A DNA stretch of 64,000 nt from Massilia rubra (GCF_011682065.1 NZ_VUYU01000008.1:186001-250000), one strand, 5' to 3'. Positions 16,872 to 26,360 are shown, numbered from the stretch's first letter. Translations and numbers: made by a program. The notes: a model not told the origin generated them from the sequence alone.

Positions 16872-17882
16872 ATGAATCTCAAGAGCCTGGCCCGTACGCT
16901 CGGGATTTCGAAGACCACTGTCAGCCGTGCCCTGAACGGCTACCCGGAAGTCAATGTCCACACCCGCGAACGCGTGCTGGCCGCCGCCAAGGAAGCCGGC
17001 TACGAAGCCAATCCGATGGCGCGCAGCCTCGCGGTGGGGCGTACCAATGTCTTCGGCATCATCTATCCGCTGCTGCCGAGCGACCTGGGCGACCCGATGT
17101 TCCTGGGCGTGGTGGGCGGCATGTCGGCCGCGCTCGAAAAGAACAAGATGAACCTGATCATCGCGCCGGTCTCGCCGCAAAACGAGCTGCCCTCGTACGA
17201 GCAGATGGTGCGCGGGCGCCGGGTCGACGGGCTGGTGGTCAGCCGCACGCTGGTGCACGACGAGCGCATTGCGTACCTCGTGAAGAAGGGCTTTCCGTTC
17301 GTGGCGCACGGACGCACCGAACTCAAACAGCCGTACGCCTGGTTCGACTACGACAACGAAGCCGGCATCGGGCTGGCCTGCGCGCACCTGATCGAACATG
17401 GCCACCGCCGCATCGCGCTGGTGAGCGCACCGCTCGAACTCAATTTTGCGTGCCAGCGCAAGAACAGCTTCATCGCCTGCATGACGCAAGCGGGTCTGGC
17501 CGTCGATCCGCGCCACCTGGTCGAGAATACGCTCGACCGCCGCACCGGCTACCAGGCCATGCAGGAGCTGCTGGCTTGCTCGCCACGGCCGACCGCCGTC
17601 ATCGTCGACAACCACCTCTCCGGCGTGGGCGCGGTGCGCGCGCTGCTCGACGCCGGCATCGAGATCGGCAAGGACATGTCCGTCATCGTCTGGGGCAGCA
17701 TCGAGGACAGCCTGGTGGGATCGAACGTCACCACCATCGACCAGCCCGGCCCCAACGAAGCCGGCGCCAAGATGACCGAAATGCTCTCGGCGCTGGTGGC
17801 GGGCACGCCGCCGGCGCAGTTGCAGGTCCTGTGGCAGCCGGTGCTGCTGCCCGGCGCTACGGTCGGGCGCTGCATCGCCTGA
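16872..17882 (+). CDS. LacI-family regulator of the GH65 operon
   Basis: The 336-residue protein opens with a textbook LacI DNA-binding domain (LKSLARTLGISKTTVSRALN, then YEANPMARSLAVGRTN). A sugar-binding periplasmic-protein-like domain follows. It resembles AglR-type repressors of alpha-glucoside genes. Last gene in the same direction as GH65-pgmB-MFS, 51 bases after the permease. The CAAACCGGTTTG palindromes at the GH65 promoter fit this subfamily better than the ATCGAT sites, giving a two-repressor scheme (inference). Confidence 0.9.
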   Translation: MNLKSLARTLGISKTTVSRALNGYPEVNVHTRERVLAAAKEAGYEANPMARSLAVGRTNVFGIIYPLLPSDLGDPMFLGVVGGMSAALEKNKMNLIIAPVSPQNELPSYEQMVRGRRVDGLVVSRTLVHDERIAYLVKKGFPFVAHGRTELKQPYAWFDYDNEAGIGLACAHLIEHGHRRIALVSAPLELNFACQRKNSFIACMTQAGLAVDPRHLVENTLDRRTGYQAMQELLACSPRPTAVIVDNHLSGVGAVRALLDAGIEIGKDMSVIVWGSIEDSLVGSNVTTIDQPGPNEAGAKMTEMLSALVAGTPPAQLQVLWQPVLLPGATVGRCIA

Positions 17883-18455
17883 CTTGCGGCGCGGCAGTCG
17901 CATTGACGTTCATGCAAAATGGCCTTACTCTCTACGCGGGCGGATCCTTCAAGCCGGCCTGTTCTTTCCTTGTGGAAGGACATGCCTCTGCGGGGCTACC
18001 CCGTGGGATATATATTGCTGTGCAATTCACCGCATGAGCCGCCGTGCGCTGGCGCGCACGACTGCTCGCGCTTCACGAGACTGGTTGAAGGCACTCCGCC
18101 CCCTTAAAGCTGACAACTGAGTCGAAACAATAAAGTCGGGCGGGCTAAGTCGGTAGCAAGGGCGTTACCTGCAAATCGAGATTGTTGGATGTATTGACCT
18201 TGACCTGTGGAAGCGCTAGGGGAAAATTACCTAGACAGAGAATTCGAGAGTCCCGCTCGATGTATCAAAAAGCGCCTGCCAGCCAGCGGCTTTCGCTTTT
18301 TAGGGACTGTCGCTTCATATATGCACCCGATCTGTTGGATCAGCTGTGGCTTGCCAGGATGGTTCGATGACGCACTGACACTGCTCAAGGGACACCCTAG
18401 ACTAGTTGCAGATTGGCAAACCAAGCAAGTTCGCTGGGACCAACTTCGCTCGGGC
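17883..18455. other. Intergenic junction into accessory region
   Basis: Two short hairpins (around 17966-17981 and 17990-18003) may end the sugar operon. Beyond about 18130 composition shifts and a TTGACC pair appears at 18196-18207. The long frame that runs from 18207 into the metal ATPase has no ATPase homology before about residue 84. The segment may be a remnant produced when the metal-resistance fragment was joined here. Confidence 0.45.
18196..18232 (+). promoter_or_regulatory. Possible promoter of the metal ATPase (weak)
   Basis: A doubled TTGACC (18196-18207) is followed by a long spacer containing CCT...AGG half-sites and then AAAATTAC. The arrangement recalls MerR-family metal promoters with 19-base spacers, but the dyad is weak and no merR gene is nearby. 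Confidence 0.25.
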
Positions 18456-20585
18456 ATGCAAAAAATGAAAAATCAAGAAGCCTTCAGTGCCGAAAATACG
18501 TCTCGTTCACCCACAAATGTGCCGCATGCCGACGAAACCGCGGGCGATGCCAGTCACGGCGGTGCCGAACACGCGCATGGCGGCATCTTCGGTGCGAATA
18601 CGGAGCTGGTCTTCGTGGCGCTCGCGGGCGTCTTTCTGCTGGCCGGCTGGCTGCTTGGGCGCAGCGGTCAGGGCAACGGCTGGATGCCGATCGCGCTGTT
18701 AGTTATCTCATACTTCTTCGGAGGATATTTCACGCTGAAGGAAGCCGTGGGTAACCTGCTTGCGCGCCGCTTCGAAATTGACACGCTGATGCTGGTCGCG
18801 GCGGTTGGCGCCGCCGCATTGGGCGAATGGGCAGAGGGCGCCTTGCTGCTTTTCCTGTTCAGCCTCGGTCACTCCCTGGAACACTATGCGATGGGCAGAG
18901 CGCGCCGCGCAATTGAGGCGCTGGCCGAGCTGGCGCCCGAAACGGCGAACGTGCGGCGCGACGGTGCTGTCGTCGAAGTCGCAGTAGCCGAACTTCAGGT
19001 TGGGGACGTCATCGTGGTGCGCCCGAATGAGCGCCTCCCAGCTGACGGAATTGTTACTGTTGGCACCACGAGCGTCAACCAGGCGCCGGTCACCGGCGAG
19101 AGCGTGCCGGTAGAAAAGCAGCCTGCCCCGGATCCCGCAGCCGCGATCGCCACGTTCGACCGCGCCAAGGCCGAGCATCGCGTGTTCGCCGGCACAATCA
19201 ATGGGACGGGTGCGATTGACGTGATGGTCGCCAGGAAAGCGGACCAGTCGACCATGGCGCGCGTTGTCAACATGGTGGCCGAAGCGGAAGCCCAGCGTTC
19301 GCCTACCCAGCAATGGACTGATCGCTTCGAGCGGATTTTTGTTCCGGCAGTCCTGGCCCTGGTCGGACTGTTAATGCTCGCGTGCTTGGTCATCGATGAA
19401 CCATTTTCTGTGAGCTTCTACCGCGCCATGGCGGTCCTGGTCGCGGCCAGCCCTTGTGCATTGGCGATCTCGGTGCCAAGCGCGGTTCTGAGCGGTGTGG
19501 CGCGTGCCGCGCGCGGCGGCGTCTTGGTCAAGGGAGGAGGACCGCTGGAAAACCTGGGTTCACTGACTTCGATCGCCTTCGACAAGACCGGCACGCTCAC
19601 AGAGGGGAAGCCGAGGCTGACAGACGTTGTGCCGGCGGATGGCGTAACGGAACAAGAGCTGCTGTCGGTGGCACTGGCCGTCGAACAAAGCAGCGATCAT
19701 CCTCTGGCGTCGGCCGTGGTGGCCGGCGCGAAAGAGCGGCTGGGCCCAACCGTGGAAGTCCTGGCCGCTATGGAAGTGACAAGCATCACAGGGAAAGGTA
19801 TCCAGGCGGTGGTGGGCGGGGAACGCGTGGTCATCGGAAAGCCAAGCCTGTTTTCCGAGCAGCCAGGATCAACCGTGCCGGCAGGTGTCACCGAGTCGAA
19901 TGCCGGTTTGGTGGCGACAGGCCGGACCACCATGATGATCCAGAAAGGAACGCGCTTCTTGGGTGTTATCGGGGTCATGGACACGCCAAGGCCGGTGGCG
20001 CGCAAGGTGATGGATGAATTGCGCGGCCTGGGGATCGAACGCCTCATCATGATCTCCGGCGACAACCAGCAAGTGGCCGATGCCGTCGCCAAAGCGGTCG
20101 GGCTGACCGAAGCGCAGGGGAACCTGATGCCCGAGCAGAAGGTAGAGGCGATCAAGGCGCTGCGGGACAAGCACGGTAAAGTGGCGATGGTGGGCGACGG
20201 AGTGAACGATGCACCGGCCATGGCCAACGCGACGGTAGGTATCGCGATGGGCGCTGCGGGATCGGATGTGGCGCTTGAGACCGCTGACGTGGCGCTCATG
20301 TCCGACGACCTGGGGCATTTACCGTTTGCTGTCGGACTGTCGCGCCGCACCAGCCGCATTATCAAGCAGAACCTTTGGGTGAGCCTCGGTGTCGTAGCGG
20401 TGCTGATCCCGGCGACGATATTTGGTCTCAATATCGGAACCGCCGTCCTGTTTCATGAGGGATCCACCTTGCTGGTCGTCGTCAATGCCCTGAGACTGCT
20501 CGCCTACCAAGGGCCGGGTGCCGCCCCGGACAGCACCGCGGCCACCGTGTCGGCGCAGGCAGAGGGAGCCGCAAGCACGATGTAG
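18456..20585 (+). CDS. czcP: P1B-4-type heavy-metal ATPase (CzcP-like)
   Basis: The ATG codons at 18456 and 18465 are the first that make sense; a longer frame from 18207 adds 83 unrelated residues. The 709-residue pump has the phosphorylation motif [10 protein letters not shown] (Asp at about 376), a TGE actuator ([12 protein letters not shown]) and [10 protein letters not shown]. The ion-site motif is SPC (about residues 332-334) instead of CPC, and [16 protein letters not shown] is in the last helices. SPC with HEGST defines P1B-4 pumps (CzcP, CoaT, CtpD), which export Zn, Co, Cd or Fe(II). A His-rich N-terminal stretch ([10 protein letters not shown]) replaces a metal-binding domain. A czcA remnant follows. 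Confidence 0.88.
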   Translation: MQKMKNQEAFSAENTSRSPTNVPHADETAGDASHGGAEHAHGGIFGANTELVFVALAGVFLLAGWLLGRSGQGNGWMPIALLVISYFFGGYFTLKEAVGNLLARRFEIDTLMLVAAVGAAALGEWAEGALLLFLFSLGHSLEHYAMGRARRAIEALAELAPETANVRRDGAVVEVAVAELQVGDVIVVRPNERLPADGIVTVGTTSVNQAPVTGESVPVEKQPAPDPAAAIATFDRAKAEHRVFAGTINGTGAIDVMVARKADQSTMARVVNMVAEAEAQRSPTQQWTDRFERIFVPAVLALVGLLMLACLVIDEPFSVSFYRAMAVLVAASPCALAISVPSAVLSGVARAARGGVLVKGGGPLENLGSLTSIAFDKTGTLTEGKPRLTDVVPADGVTEQELLSVALAVEQSSDHPLASAVVAGAKERLGPTVEVLAAMEVTSITGKGIQAVVGGERVVIGKPSLFSEQPGSTVPAGVTESNAGLVATGRTTMMIQKGTRFLGVIGVMDTPRPVARKVMDELRGLGIERLIMISGDNQQVADAVAKAVGLTEAQGNLMPEQKVEAIKALRDKHGKVAMVGDGVNDAPAMANATVGIAMGAAGSDVALETADVALMSDDLGHLPFAVGLSRRTSRIIKQNLWVSLGVVAVLIPATIFGLNIGTAVLFHEGSTLLVVVNALRLLAYQGPGAAPDSTAATVSAQAEGAASTM

Positions 20586-20718
20586 TCGGGCGATTCGACC
20601 GACGCACAATGGTCATGTCGAAAGCGCCGGAGGAGGCCTTCGGGCCACCGGTTCAATCCGTAAAGCCCTCGGAACTGGAACGGGCCAGACCATGCAAGAT
20701 GCCGCAATCCTTGGCGGC

Positions 20719-21179
20719 ACGGCGAACGTGCGCGAACGCGACATCGGTTCCTTTGTCGCCGATGCCCAGAAGGCGTTCATCAAGGGTGTCAAGCTTCCTT
20801 CCGGCTACTGGAGCGCTTGGGGCGGCCAGTTCGAACACCTGCAGAACGCCGCCACGCGGCGGAAAGTGGTCGTGCCGGCATCCCTGGCTATTTGCCCTGC
20901 TGTTCCTAATGTTCAATAACGCCAAGGACGGGATGCTGGTGTTCAGCGGCATCCCATTCGCGCTCACCGGCGGCATCTTCGCATTGTGGGCACGGGGCAT
21001 CCCGATGGCGATCGCGACGGGAACGGGGGCCGAGGTGCAGCGGCCACTGGCCACCGTGGTGATCGGGGGCATGCTGTCGTCGACAGCCCTGACCCTCCTT
21101 CTATTGCCTCATGTACCTGCTGGTACATCGGCGCGAAGCGAAGGAATCGGTCCCGATGGGCACCGCAACTGCCGAGTAA
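20719..21179 (+). pseudogene. Decayed 3' fragment of an RND metal efflux pump (czcA-like)
   Basis: Three frames must be joined to read a CzcA C-terminal region. [20 protein letters not shown] to about 20890 is the first. After a 1-base shift comes [20 protein letters not shown], then [15 protein letters not shown]. It jumps by an internal deletion straight to [20 protein letters not shown] second shift near 21107 restores [15 protein letters not shown] and a stop at 21177. CzcA normally has about 70 residues between GIP and [11 protein letters not shown]. The gene is clearly dead and marks a reduced metal-resistance island with czcP. Confidence 0.8.
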
Positions 21180-21429
21180 GAGGAGTCTCCCGGCAACGCG
21201 CAGTGCGAGCATGGCTAAACGTTGTCATAATCAAACAGAAAGGACGGAATCAATAGACCAGGTCGGCGGCACTTTCCGAATTGAACCTCAACCGACTTTG
21301 GTGGTTGGGCTCGCGCTGCTGTCCGCACGTATAGTTTCTCGACCAACTTTGCTCGTTTAAATGCGGATATATTAATCAGACACTTAGCGAAATTGTCCCG
21401 ACCAACCTTATTGTTTCGAGTCACAACCC
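21180..21429 (+). other. Upstream region of reverse transcriptase, candidate retron ncRNA locus
   Basis: No gene is visible. An imperfect direct repeat built around CGACCAAC occurs at 21340-21347 and 21399-21406, 59 bases apart and alike over about 24 bases. A CAACC/GGTTG hairpin lies at 21289-21308, whose GGTTGG can also pair with CCAACC at 21402-21407. Retron msr-msd RNAs sit immediately upstream of their RT, so this is the place to look. The structure is not proven. Confidence 0.35.
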
Positions 21430-22770
21430 ATGATTCCCAAAGACGCCATCGCCCTGGCGCTCGCCGACACCATGCTGGCGCGCGACGCTACGCTCGCCGG
21501 CCTGATCGCCAGCGCGACCTGGGCGTTCGACCATCCGTGGCCGTGGATACCGGCCTTGTGCGAGCAAATCCACGCGCGCACCGCCGAACACTTTTACTAT
21601 TTCAGCCGACATGAACTGGCGCGGATCATTTTTAACCTCGACGTATTTCACGATGCGTGGGAGGGCGAGGGACCCGCACCGCAACTCAAACACTACTGCC
21701 TCGACCTGCCCGTGGTGCCGCCAGCGCCCGACTGGCTGGCCGCGCTCGCGCTGCCGGCACTGCCGTCCGAGGGCGAGCTTGCGCAGTGGCTGCAACTGCG
21801 TCCCGGCGAACTTGACTGGTTCGCCAGCCAGTGGCGCATGGAGCCGACGCCGGCCACGCAGCTGCAGCACTACCACTATCGCTGGGTACCCAAGCGCAGT
21901 GGCGGCGTGCGCCTGATCGAAATTCCCAAGCAGCGCCTGCGCGCCATGCAGGCGACCATCTTGCGCGACCTGCTCGACCGCGTGCCCGCGCATCCGGCCG
22001 CGCATGGCTTCCGGCGCGGGCATTCGTGCGTCACCCATGCGGCCCTGCATACCGGCCAGCGCGTGGTGATCCGGATGGACCTCAAGGATTTCTTCCCCAG
22101 CATTCCGGCCTCGCGCATTCACGCGCTGTTCGCCAAACTCGGTTACTCGCAGAGCGTGGCGGGCGTGCTGGCGCGCCTGTGCGTGAACCGTGTGCCGGCT
22201 GGCGTGCTGCGCGAACCGGCCGGCGAGAACGCGCTCACATGGGCGCAGCGCCAGGCACTGCGCGCACCGCACCTGCCGCAAGGCTCGCCCTGTTCGCCCG
22301 CGCTGGCCAATGCCTGCGCATGGCGGCTCGACGTGCGCCTCGAGACGCTGGCACAATCGCTCGGCGCGCGCTACAGCCGCTATGCGGACGACCTGGTGTT
22401 TTCCGGCGGGGGCGAACTGGAACGGGCGCTGGACCGCTTCCACGCGCAGGTCGGCGCCATCGCCATCGAAGAAGGTTTTGCGATCAACACGCGCAAGACA
22501 CGCATGATGCGCGCGGGCGTACGCCAGCAGGTCACCGGCATCGTGGTCAACCGCCATCCCAACATCGCGCGCGACGAGTTCGATGTGATCAAGGCGACCC
22601 TGACCAACTGCGTGCGCCACGGTCCGCAGGGGCAGGATCGCGACAAGCGGCCGGATTTTCGCGCCTGGCTGGCAGGGAAGGTGGCGTATGTCACCATGGT
22701 CAATCCCCAGCGCGGTGGGCGCTTGCAGCGCCTGTTCGATGCCATCGCCTGGCCACATCCTCCGTTGTAA
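21430..22770 (+). CDS. Retron-type reverse transcriptase
   Basis: The 446-residue protein has about 140 N-terminal residues before the RT core, as in myxobacterial retron RTs such as Mx162, rather than the short lead of Ec86-type enzymes. RT motifs in order: YHYRWVPKRSGGVRLIEIPK (RT1), AHGFRRGHSC then HAALHTG (retron NAxxH region), MDLKDFFPSI (catalytic Asp217), LPQGSPCSPALAN (RT4), YADDLVFSG (318-326) and VTGIVVN (the retron VTG motif). No maturase or endonuclease domain follows, which argues against a group II intron. The downstream genes run in the same direction after 72 bases. Template RNA and effector remain undefined. Confidence 0.85.
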   Translation: MIPKDAIALALADTMLARDATLAGLIASATWAFDHPWPWIPALCEQIHARTAEHFYYFSRHELARIIFNLDVFHDAWEGEGPAPQLKHYCLDLPVVPPAPDWLAALALPALPSEGELAQWLQLRPGELDWFASQWRMEPTPATQLQHYHYRWVPKRSGGVRLIEIPKQRLRAMQATILRDLLDRVPAHPAAHGFRRGHSCVTHAALHTGQRVVIRMDLKDFFPSIPASRIHALFAKLGYSQSVAGVLARLCVNRVPAGVLREPAGENALTWAQRQALRAPHLPQGSPCSPALANACAWRLDVRLETLAQSLGARYSRYADDLVFSGGGELERALDRFHAQVGAIAIEEGFAINTRKTRMMRAGVRQQVTGIVVNRHPNIARDEFDVIKATLTNCVRHGPQGQDRDKRPDFRAWLAGKVAYVTMVNPQRGGRLQRLFDAIAWPHPPL

Positions 22771-22842
22771 CGCAGGATCGACACACTTGGCTGCTATCGC
22801 AGCGTGGACTAAAAACTAATTACCCCTTTCGCAGAGCGCATA

Positions 22843-23373
22843 GTGACACCGACCTCCCCCAATCCCTATTCCGCGCCCACCGCATCCTTCGATGGCGTAC
22901 AGACTGGATTATGCCGGCGCGAAGGACCCATTCTGGTCGCCTCGACGGCGGAACACCTGCCGCCGCGCTGCGTGAAGTGCAACGCACCCGCCACGATGGA
23001 CAAGCCGCGCACCTTCGAATGGCACCATCCCGGCTGGTATCTGCTGGTTCCCTTGGTGGTGTATGCGATCGTGGGCCGCTTCGTGCGCAAGAAGGCGACC
23101 CTGGTGCTGGGCCTGTGCGACCGGCACCGCCGCCAGCGCCTTCATCTGTCGCTGGCATCGCTCGGCGTGTTTTTCCTGGGTCTCGCCGGACTGTATACGA
23201 CCGCCCAGTCGCGTAACTCCTTGCTGTTGCTGCTGTCCGCCCTGATGATCCTGGTCAGCCTGCTGATGCGCGTCGCCGCCATGCGCACTCTGCGTCCGGT
23301 GTTCATCGACCAGCACGACATCCGCCTGAAAGGCTGTGGCGCCGACTTTCTCGATTCGCTCCCGGGCCGATGA
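22843..23373 (+). CDS. CxxC three-helix membrane protein, family A copy 1
   Basis: GTG 22843 opens a 176-residue protein. It begins with an N-P-Y-x-A-P motif, then a soluble segment with C43-V-K-C46 and an RPTFEWHHPGW-like junction. One membrane helix covers about 66-80, then C92-x-x-H95, then two helices at about 104-120 and 127-144. The tail reads RPVFIDQHDIRLKGCGADFL. The CxxC plus CxxH spacing suggests a small metal site on the cytoplasmic side. I do not recognise a named family. Four further copies or remnants lie downstream, and the stop overlaps copy 2 by 4 bases. Confidence 0.75.
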   Translation: MTPTSPNPYSAPTASFDGVQTGLCRREGPILVASTAEHLPPRCVKCNAPATMDKPRTFEWHHPGWYLLVPLVVYAIVGRFVRKKATLVLGLCDRHRRQRLHLSLASLGVFFLGLAGLYTTAQSRNSLLLLLSALMILVSLLMRVAAMRTLRPVFIDQHDIRLKGCGADFLDSLPGR

Positions 23374-23942
23374 GTAAAACGCCCGCCTCCCTCAATCCGT
23401 ATGCACCGCCGAAAGCCGCATTCGCATCCGGGACCAGTGTCTCCAACGCGCCCGACGCCTCGGAATGTTGGCGCAAGGACGATATCCTGATCGCTCCCGT
23501 GGATGCGCATCTGCCGCCGCGCTGCGTCAAGTGCAATCAGCCGGCCACCATGGACAGTCCGCGTGCCTATCTGTGGCACCATCCCGGCTGGTATGCCCTG
23601 ATCCCCGTGCTCGTCTACTTGGTCGCCTGCCTTTTCGTCAGAAAACGGGCGGTGGTCGTGTTGGGGCTGTGCAGTGAACATCGCAGCCGGCGCCACACGT
23701 TCTCGACCATTGCGCATGTCGCTTGCCCGCTTGGCGCCATCGGACTGCTTGGCGCATGCGCACTGGGCAATTACTGGGCGATGCTGCCTGCCGGGGTGGT
23801 GCTGTTGATCGGTATCCATTTTGTACTCCACAGCACGCGCCTGCTGGCGCCGGTGCGAATTACCAACGAACACATCCACCTGAAAGGATGCGCGTCCGCC
23901 TTTCTCGACTCGCTCCCCACGCTGCAACAACAAAGGAAATAA
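23370..23942 (+). CDS. CxxC three-helix membrane protein, family A copy 2
   Basis: 190 residues, paralogous to the preceding gene: NPYAPP near residue 9, C52-V-K-C55, LWHHPGWYALIPVLVYLVA, C101-x-x-H104, two more hydrophobic helices, and the signature tail HIHLKGCASAFLDSLP. Translation is coupled to copy 1 through ATGA. The next frame (a kinase fragment) starts with GTG directly after this stop. This shows the ancestral order was family A followed by the kinase. Confidence 0.75.
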   Translation: MSKTPASLNPYAPPKAAFASGTSVSNAPDASECWRKDDILIAPVDAHLPPRCVKCNQPATMDSPRAYLWHHPGWYALIPVLVYLVACLFVRKRAVVVLGLCSEHRSRRHTFSTIAHVACPLGAIGLLGACALGNYWAMLPAGVVLLIGIHFVLHSTRLLAPVRITNEHIHLKGCASAFLDSLPTLQQQRK

Positions 23943-24021
23943 GTGGAAGCCATTATCTTCGTCGGCCTGCAAGCAAGCGGCAAGTCGACTTTTTACAAGA
24001 ACCACTATTTCTACACGCACC
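23943..24021 (+). pseudogene. Truncated 5' fragment of polynucleotide kinase gene (copy K1)
   Basis: The first 26 codons match the intact kinase at 27536 (EAIIFVGLQASGKSTFYKN with the whole Walker A). Homology stops abruptly after ACACGCACC at 24021, where unrelated sequence leading to the S41 peptidase begins. The frame stays open through the junction, so a fused product is possible but unlikely to be meaningful. Confidence 0.8.
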
Positions 24022-24098
24022 AATCTGGTGTCAGGTCTGATATTCAGACACGGCCTCATCATTATCACTGCCTCCGCCCAGGCCTGACGCGCAGGGGT

Positions 24099-26318
24099 GT
24101 GGATGGCTTGACCGCGACCGGGCGTCGCGTGTTGCGCCTCGCCAGGCTTGGCCTTTTGCTGGCTTGCTGTCTCACTGGCGCCGTACGCGCCGCCGGGGCC
24201 GGCGCCGTCCTGCCCGATGCCGCCCGCCTGTGGAGCGCGGCCAAATACACGCATCCGCAACTGGCCGACGGTCGCATCGATTGGGATCGCGCCCTGGTGG
24301 ACGCCATGCCGGCCTTGCTCGCCGCGCACAGCCGCGGCGACACCGGGAGCGCCGTGGCGATCCTGATGGCGCCCCTGAAAGACCCAACCTTGCGCATTCA
24401 TGCCGGCGCCGCCCCTGAGCTGGTGCGCTGGCCGGCCGGCAGTCCCGAGCTCGCATGGCTGCCCGGCGGCGTGGCCTTGCTCCACCTTCACGCAGGCATC
24501 CCCACCCCTGCGCAGATGGATGGCCTTGGCTCTGCACGCAAGCTCATCCTCGACCTGCGCCCCGCGCTGCCGGTCCGCGACGAGGACTGGGAAGCGGCCC
24601 TGCATCAGCTTGTCGCGCGGCTGATCGACCAACCGCTGTTGCTGCCCGCCGAACGCTATCGGGTCGCCTCCGGCCCGCGCCCGGCCGACGGCTGGGAAGG
24701 TATGCCGGGCGCTTTCCTGACGCTGGAAGCGGAGCGCGTGATGCCCGCAGCCGATGCCAGGGCGCGGCCGATGGTGTTTATCGTCAATGATACGGAACCG
24801 GTTCCCAAAGTCGTGCTGGCCTTGCAGCGTGCGGGCCTGGCCATGATCGTCGCGGAAGAAGGGGCTTCCCGTATCCGCAGCGGCCCGCTTCAGACCGTGG
24901 CGATGAACGGCATGCTCGTGGAGTTCAGCGCGGGCGAACTGGTGTTGCCGGACGGGCGCGTGGACCTGCGCGCCGACCGCGTGCTGAACAAGGACCGAAA
25001 CAGTGGCGCCGCCAGCGCACCGGTGCGGGCGGCGTTGGCGCTGCTCGGCAACAAATGGCGTCCGCGTGCGCGCTCCGCCAGCCCGGCGCCGGCGTTTGCG
25101 GTACGGCAGGAGGAACCCGCCTATCGCGAGATGGCCTATCCCGGCCCTGCCTGGCGCTCGCTCGCGGCGATCAAGCTATGGTCGGTGATGGACCGGCATT
25201 TTCCGGCCAAGCGTTTGATGAGTTCGTCTTGGGACGATGCGCTGTCCGCCTGCCTGGAACGGATGGGCACCGTACAGGACGCCTTTGAGTACGGACGCGC
25301 CCTGGAAGACATGGCTGCGGCCCTGGACGACAGCCATGTGGTGGTGTTCAGCCGCGCCCTCAATCTTGAGCGTGGCAAGGGCACGCTCGGGGTCCGGGTC
25401 GGACTGGTCGAGGGCCGCTACGTCGTCACCAGCGTTGCCCACGCCGGCGTGGGTGACGGGGAGCGGCTGCGCATCGGCGACGACGTGCTGTCGCTCGATG
25501 GCGAAAATTTCAGCGCAAGGGTGGCGCGCCTGGCGCCGCGTGTGGCAGCCTCTACGGCCGCCGGCAAGACCCGCAATGCGATCGCGCGGGCTTTGCGCGG
25601 CGCGCCGGGGAGCACGGCGCTGCTTGAATTGAGCGGGGCCGACCGGGAACCGCGCAGCGTGCGTTTGCCGTACACCGTCATCGACGAAGAAGAACCTGTC
25701 CGTGGCGACCGGCCCATCATCGATATCCTGGCTGGCAACATCGCTTACGTCGATTTGGACCGGCTGGAACCCGGCGAGGTCGACGCCATGTTTCAGACGG
25801 TGATGAATACGCGTGCTCTCATCCTGGACATGCGCGGCTATCCGCATGGGGTGGGGCAGGCGCTGGTAGCGCGCCTGAATGTCAACGGGGCGTCGTCCGG
25901 ACCGGTCACTGCGCAGAACCTGGTGACGGCCTACGATGCGGCGAAAGGCGCGCGGCTGCTGTTTCCGGGCATAATTTCTCCGGCCAGGGGACCGCTGTAT
26001 CGCGGCAAGGTCATCATGTTGATTGACGAGCACTCGCAGAGCCAGGCGGAACATCTGGCCATGGAAGTGGAGGCGGCCACGCCCGTTCAATTCGTGGGCA
26101 CGCCAAGCGCGGGCGCGAACGGCGATATCCGCACCGTTGCCTTGCCGGGCGGCGTGTTCGTTTCGTACTCCGGCTACGAAGTGACCCATGCGGATGGGCG
26201 GCAGTTCCAGCGCATCGGCATTGTGCCGCATGTGCTGGTAGCGCCCACGGTCGACGGCATTCGCGCGGGCCGCGATGAAGTGCTCGAGGGCGCGATAGCG
26301 CGTGCAAAGGAAGGGTAG
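24099..26318 (+). CDS. Exported S41-family peptidase
   Basis: The open frame begins at 23943 within kinase fragment K1. The peptidase's own start is probably GTG 24099 or TTG 24108, just ahead of a signal peptide (RLARLGLLLACCLTGAVRAA). The mature protein of about 700 residues has a PDZ-like module (GRYVVTSVAHAGVGDGERLR then IGDDVLSLDGEN, about residues 440-480). The C-terminal S41 catalytic region is NIAYVDLDRL, LILDMRGYPHG, DEHSQSQAEHLAME with the expected Ser, and GTPSAGANGDI. It is probably a C-terminal-processing-like protease of the periplasm. It interrupts the A-kinase-Thg1 array and sits 42 bases before kinase copy K2. Confidence 0.75.
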   Translation: MDGLTATGRRVLRLARLGLLLACCLTGAVRAAGAGAVLPDAARLWSAAKYTHPQLADGRIDWDRALVDAMPALLAAHSRGDTGSAVAILMAPLKDPTLRIHAGAAPELVRWPAGSPELAWLPGGVALLHLHAGIPTPAQMDGLGSARKLILDLRPALPVRDEDWEAALHQLVARLIDQPLLLPAERYRVASGPRPADGWEGMPGAFLTLEAERVMPAADARARPMVFIVNDTEPVPKVVLALQRAGLAMIVAEEGASRIRSGPLQTVAMNGMLVEFSAGELVLPDGRVDLRADRVLNKDRNSGAASAPVRAALALLGNKWRPRARSASPAPAFAVRQEEPAYREMAYPGPAWRSLAAIKLWSVMDRHFPAKRLMSSSWDDALSACLERMGTVQDAFEYGRALEDMAAALDDSHVVVFSRALNLERGKGTLGVRVGLVEGRYVVTSVAHAGVGDGERLRIGDDVLSLDGENFSARVARLAPRVAASTAAGKTRNAIARALRGAPGSTALLELSGADREPRSVRLPYTVIDEEEPVRGDRPIIDILAGNIAYVDLDRLEPGEVDAMFQTVMNTRALILDMRGYPHGVGQALVARLNVNGASSGPVTAQNLVTAYDAAKGARLLFPGIISPARGPLYRGKVIMLIDEHSQSQAEHLAMEVEAATPVQFVGTPSAGANGDIRTVALPGGVFVSYSGYEVTHADGRQFQRIGIVPHVLVAPTVDGIRAGRDEVLEGAIARAKEG

Positions 26319-26360
26319 CCGCCGCCCCGCTGCCTGAACGCTCACTACGAAAGGACGTCT

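Noticed and set aside
20609-21256. Open frame of 215 codons as a separate gene
   Set aside because: Its middle is one frame of the broken czcA remnant and its ends are unrelated, so it is a pseudogene by-product.
21430-22770. Group II intron origin for the reverse transcriptase
   Set aside because: There is no maturase X domain or endonuclease domain and no intron-like RNA ends, and the VTG and retron-type motifs fit retrons better.
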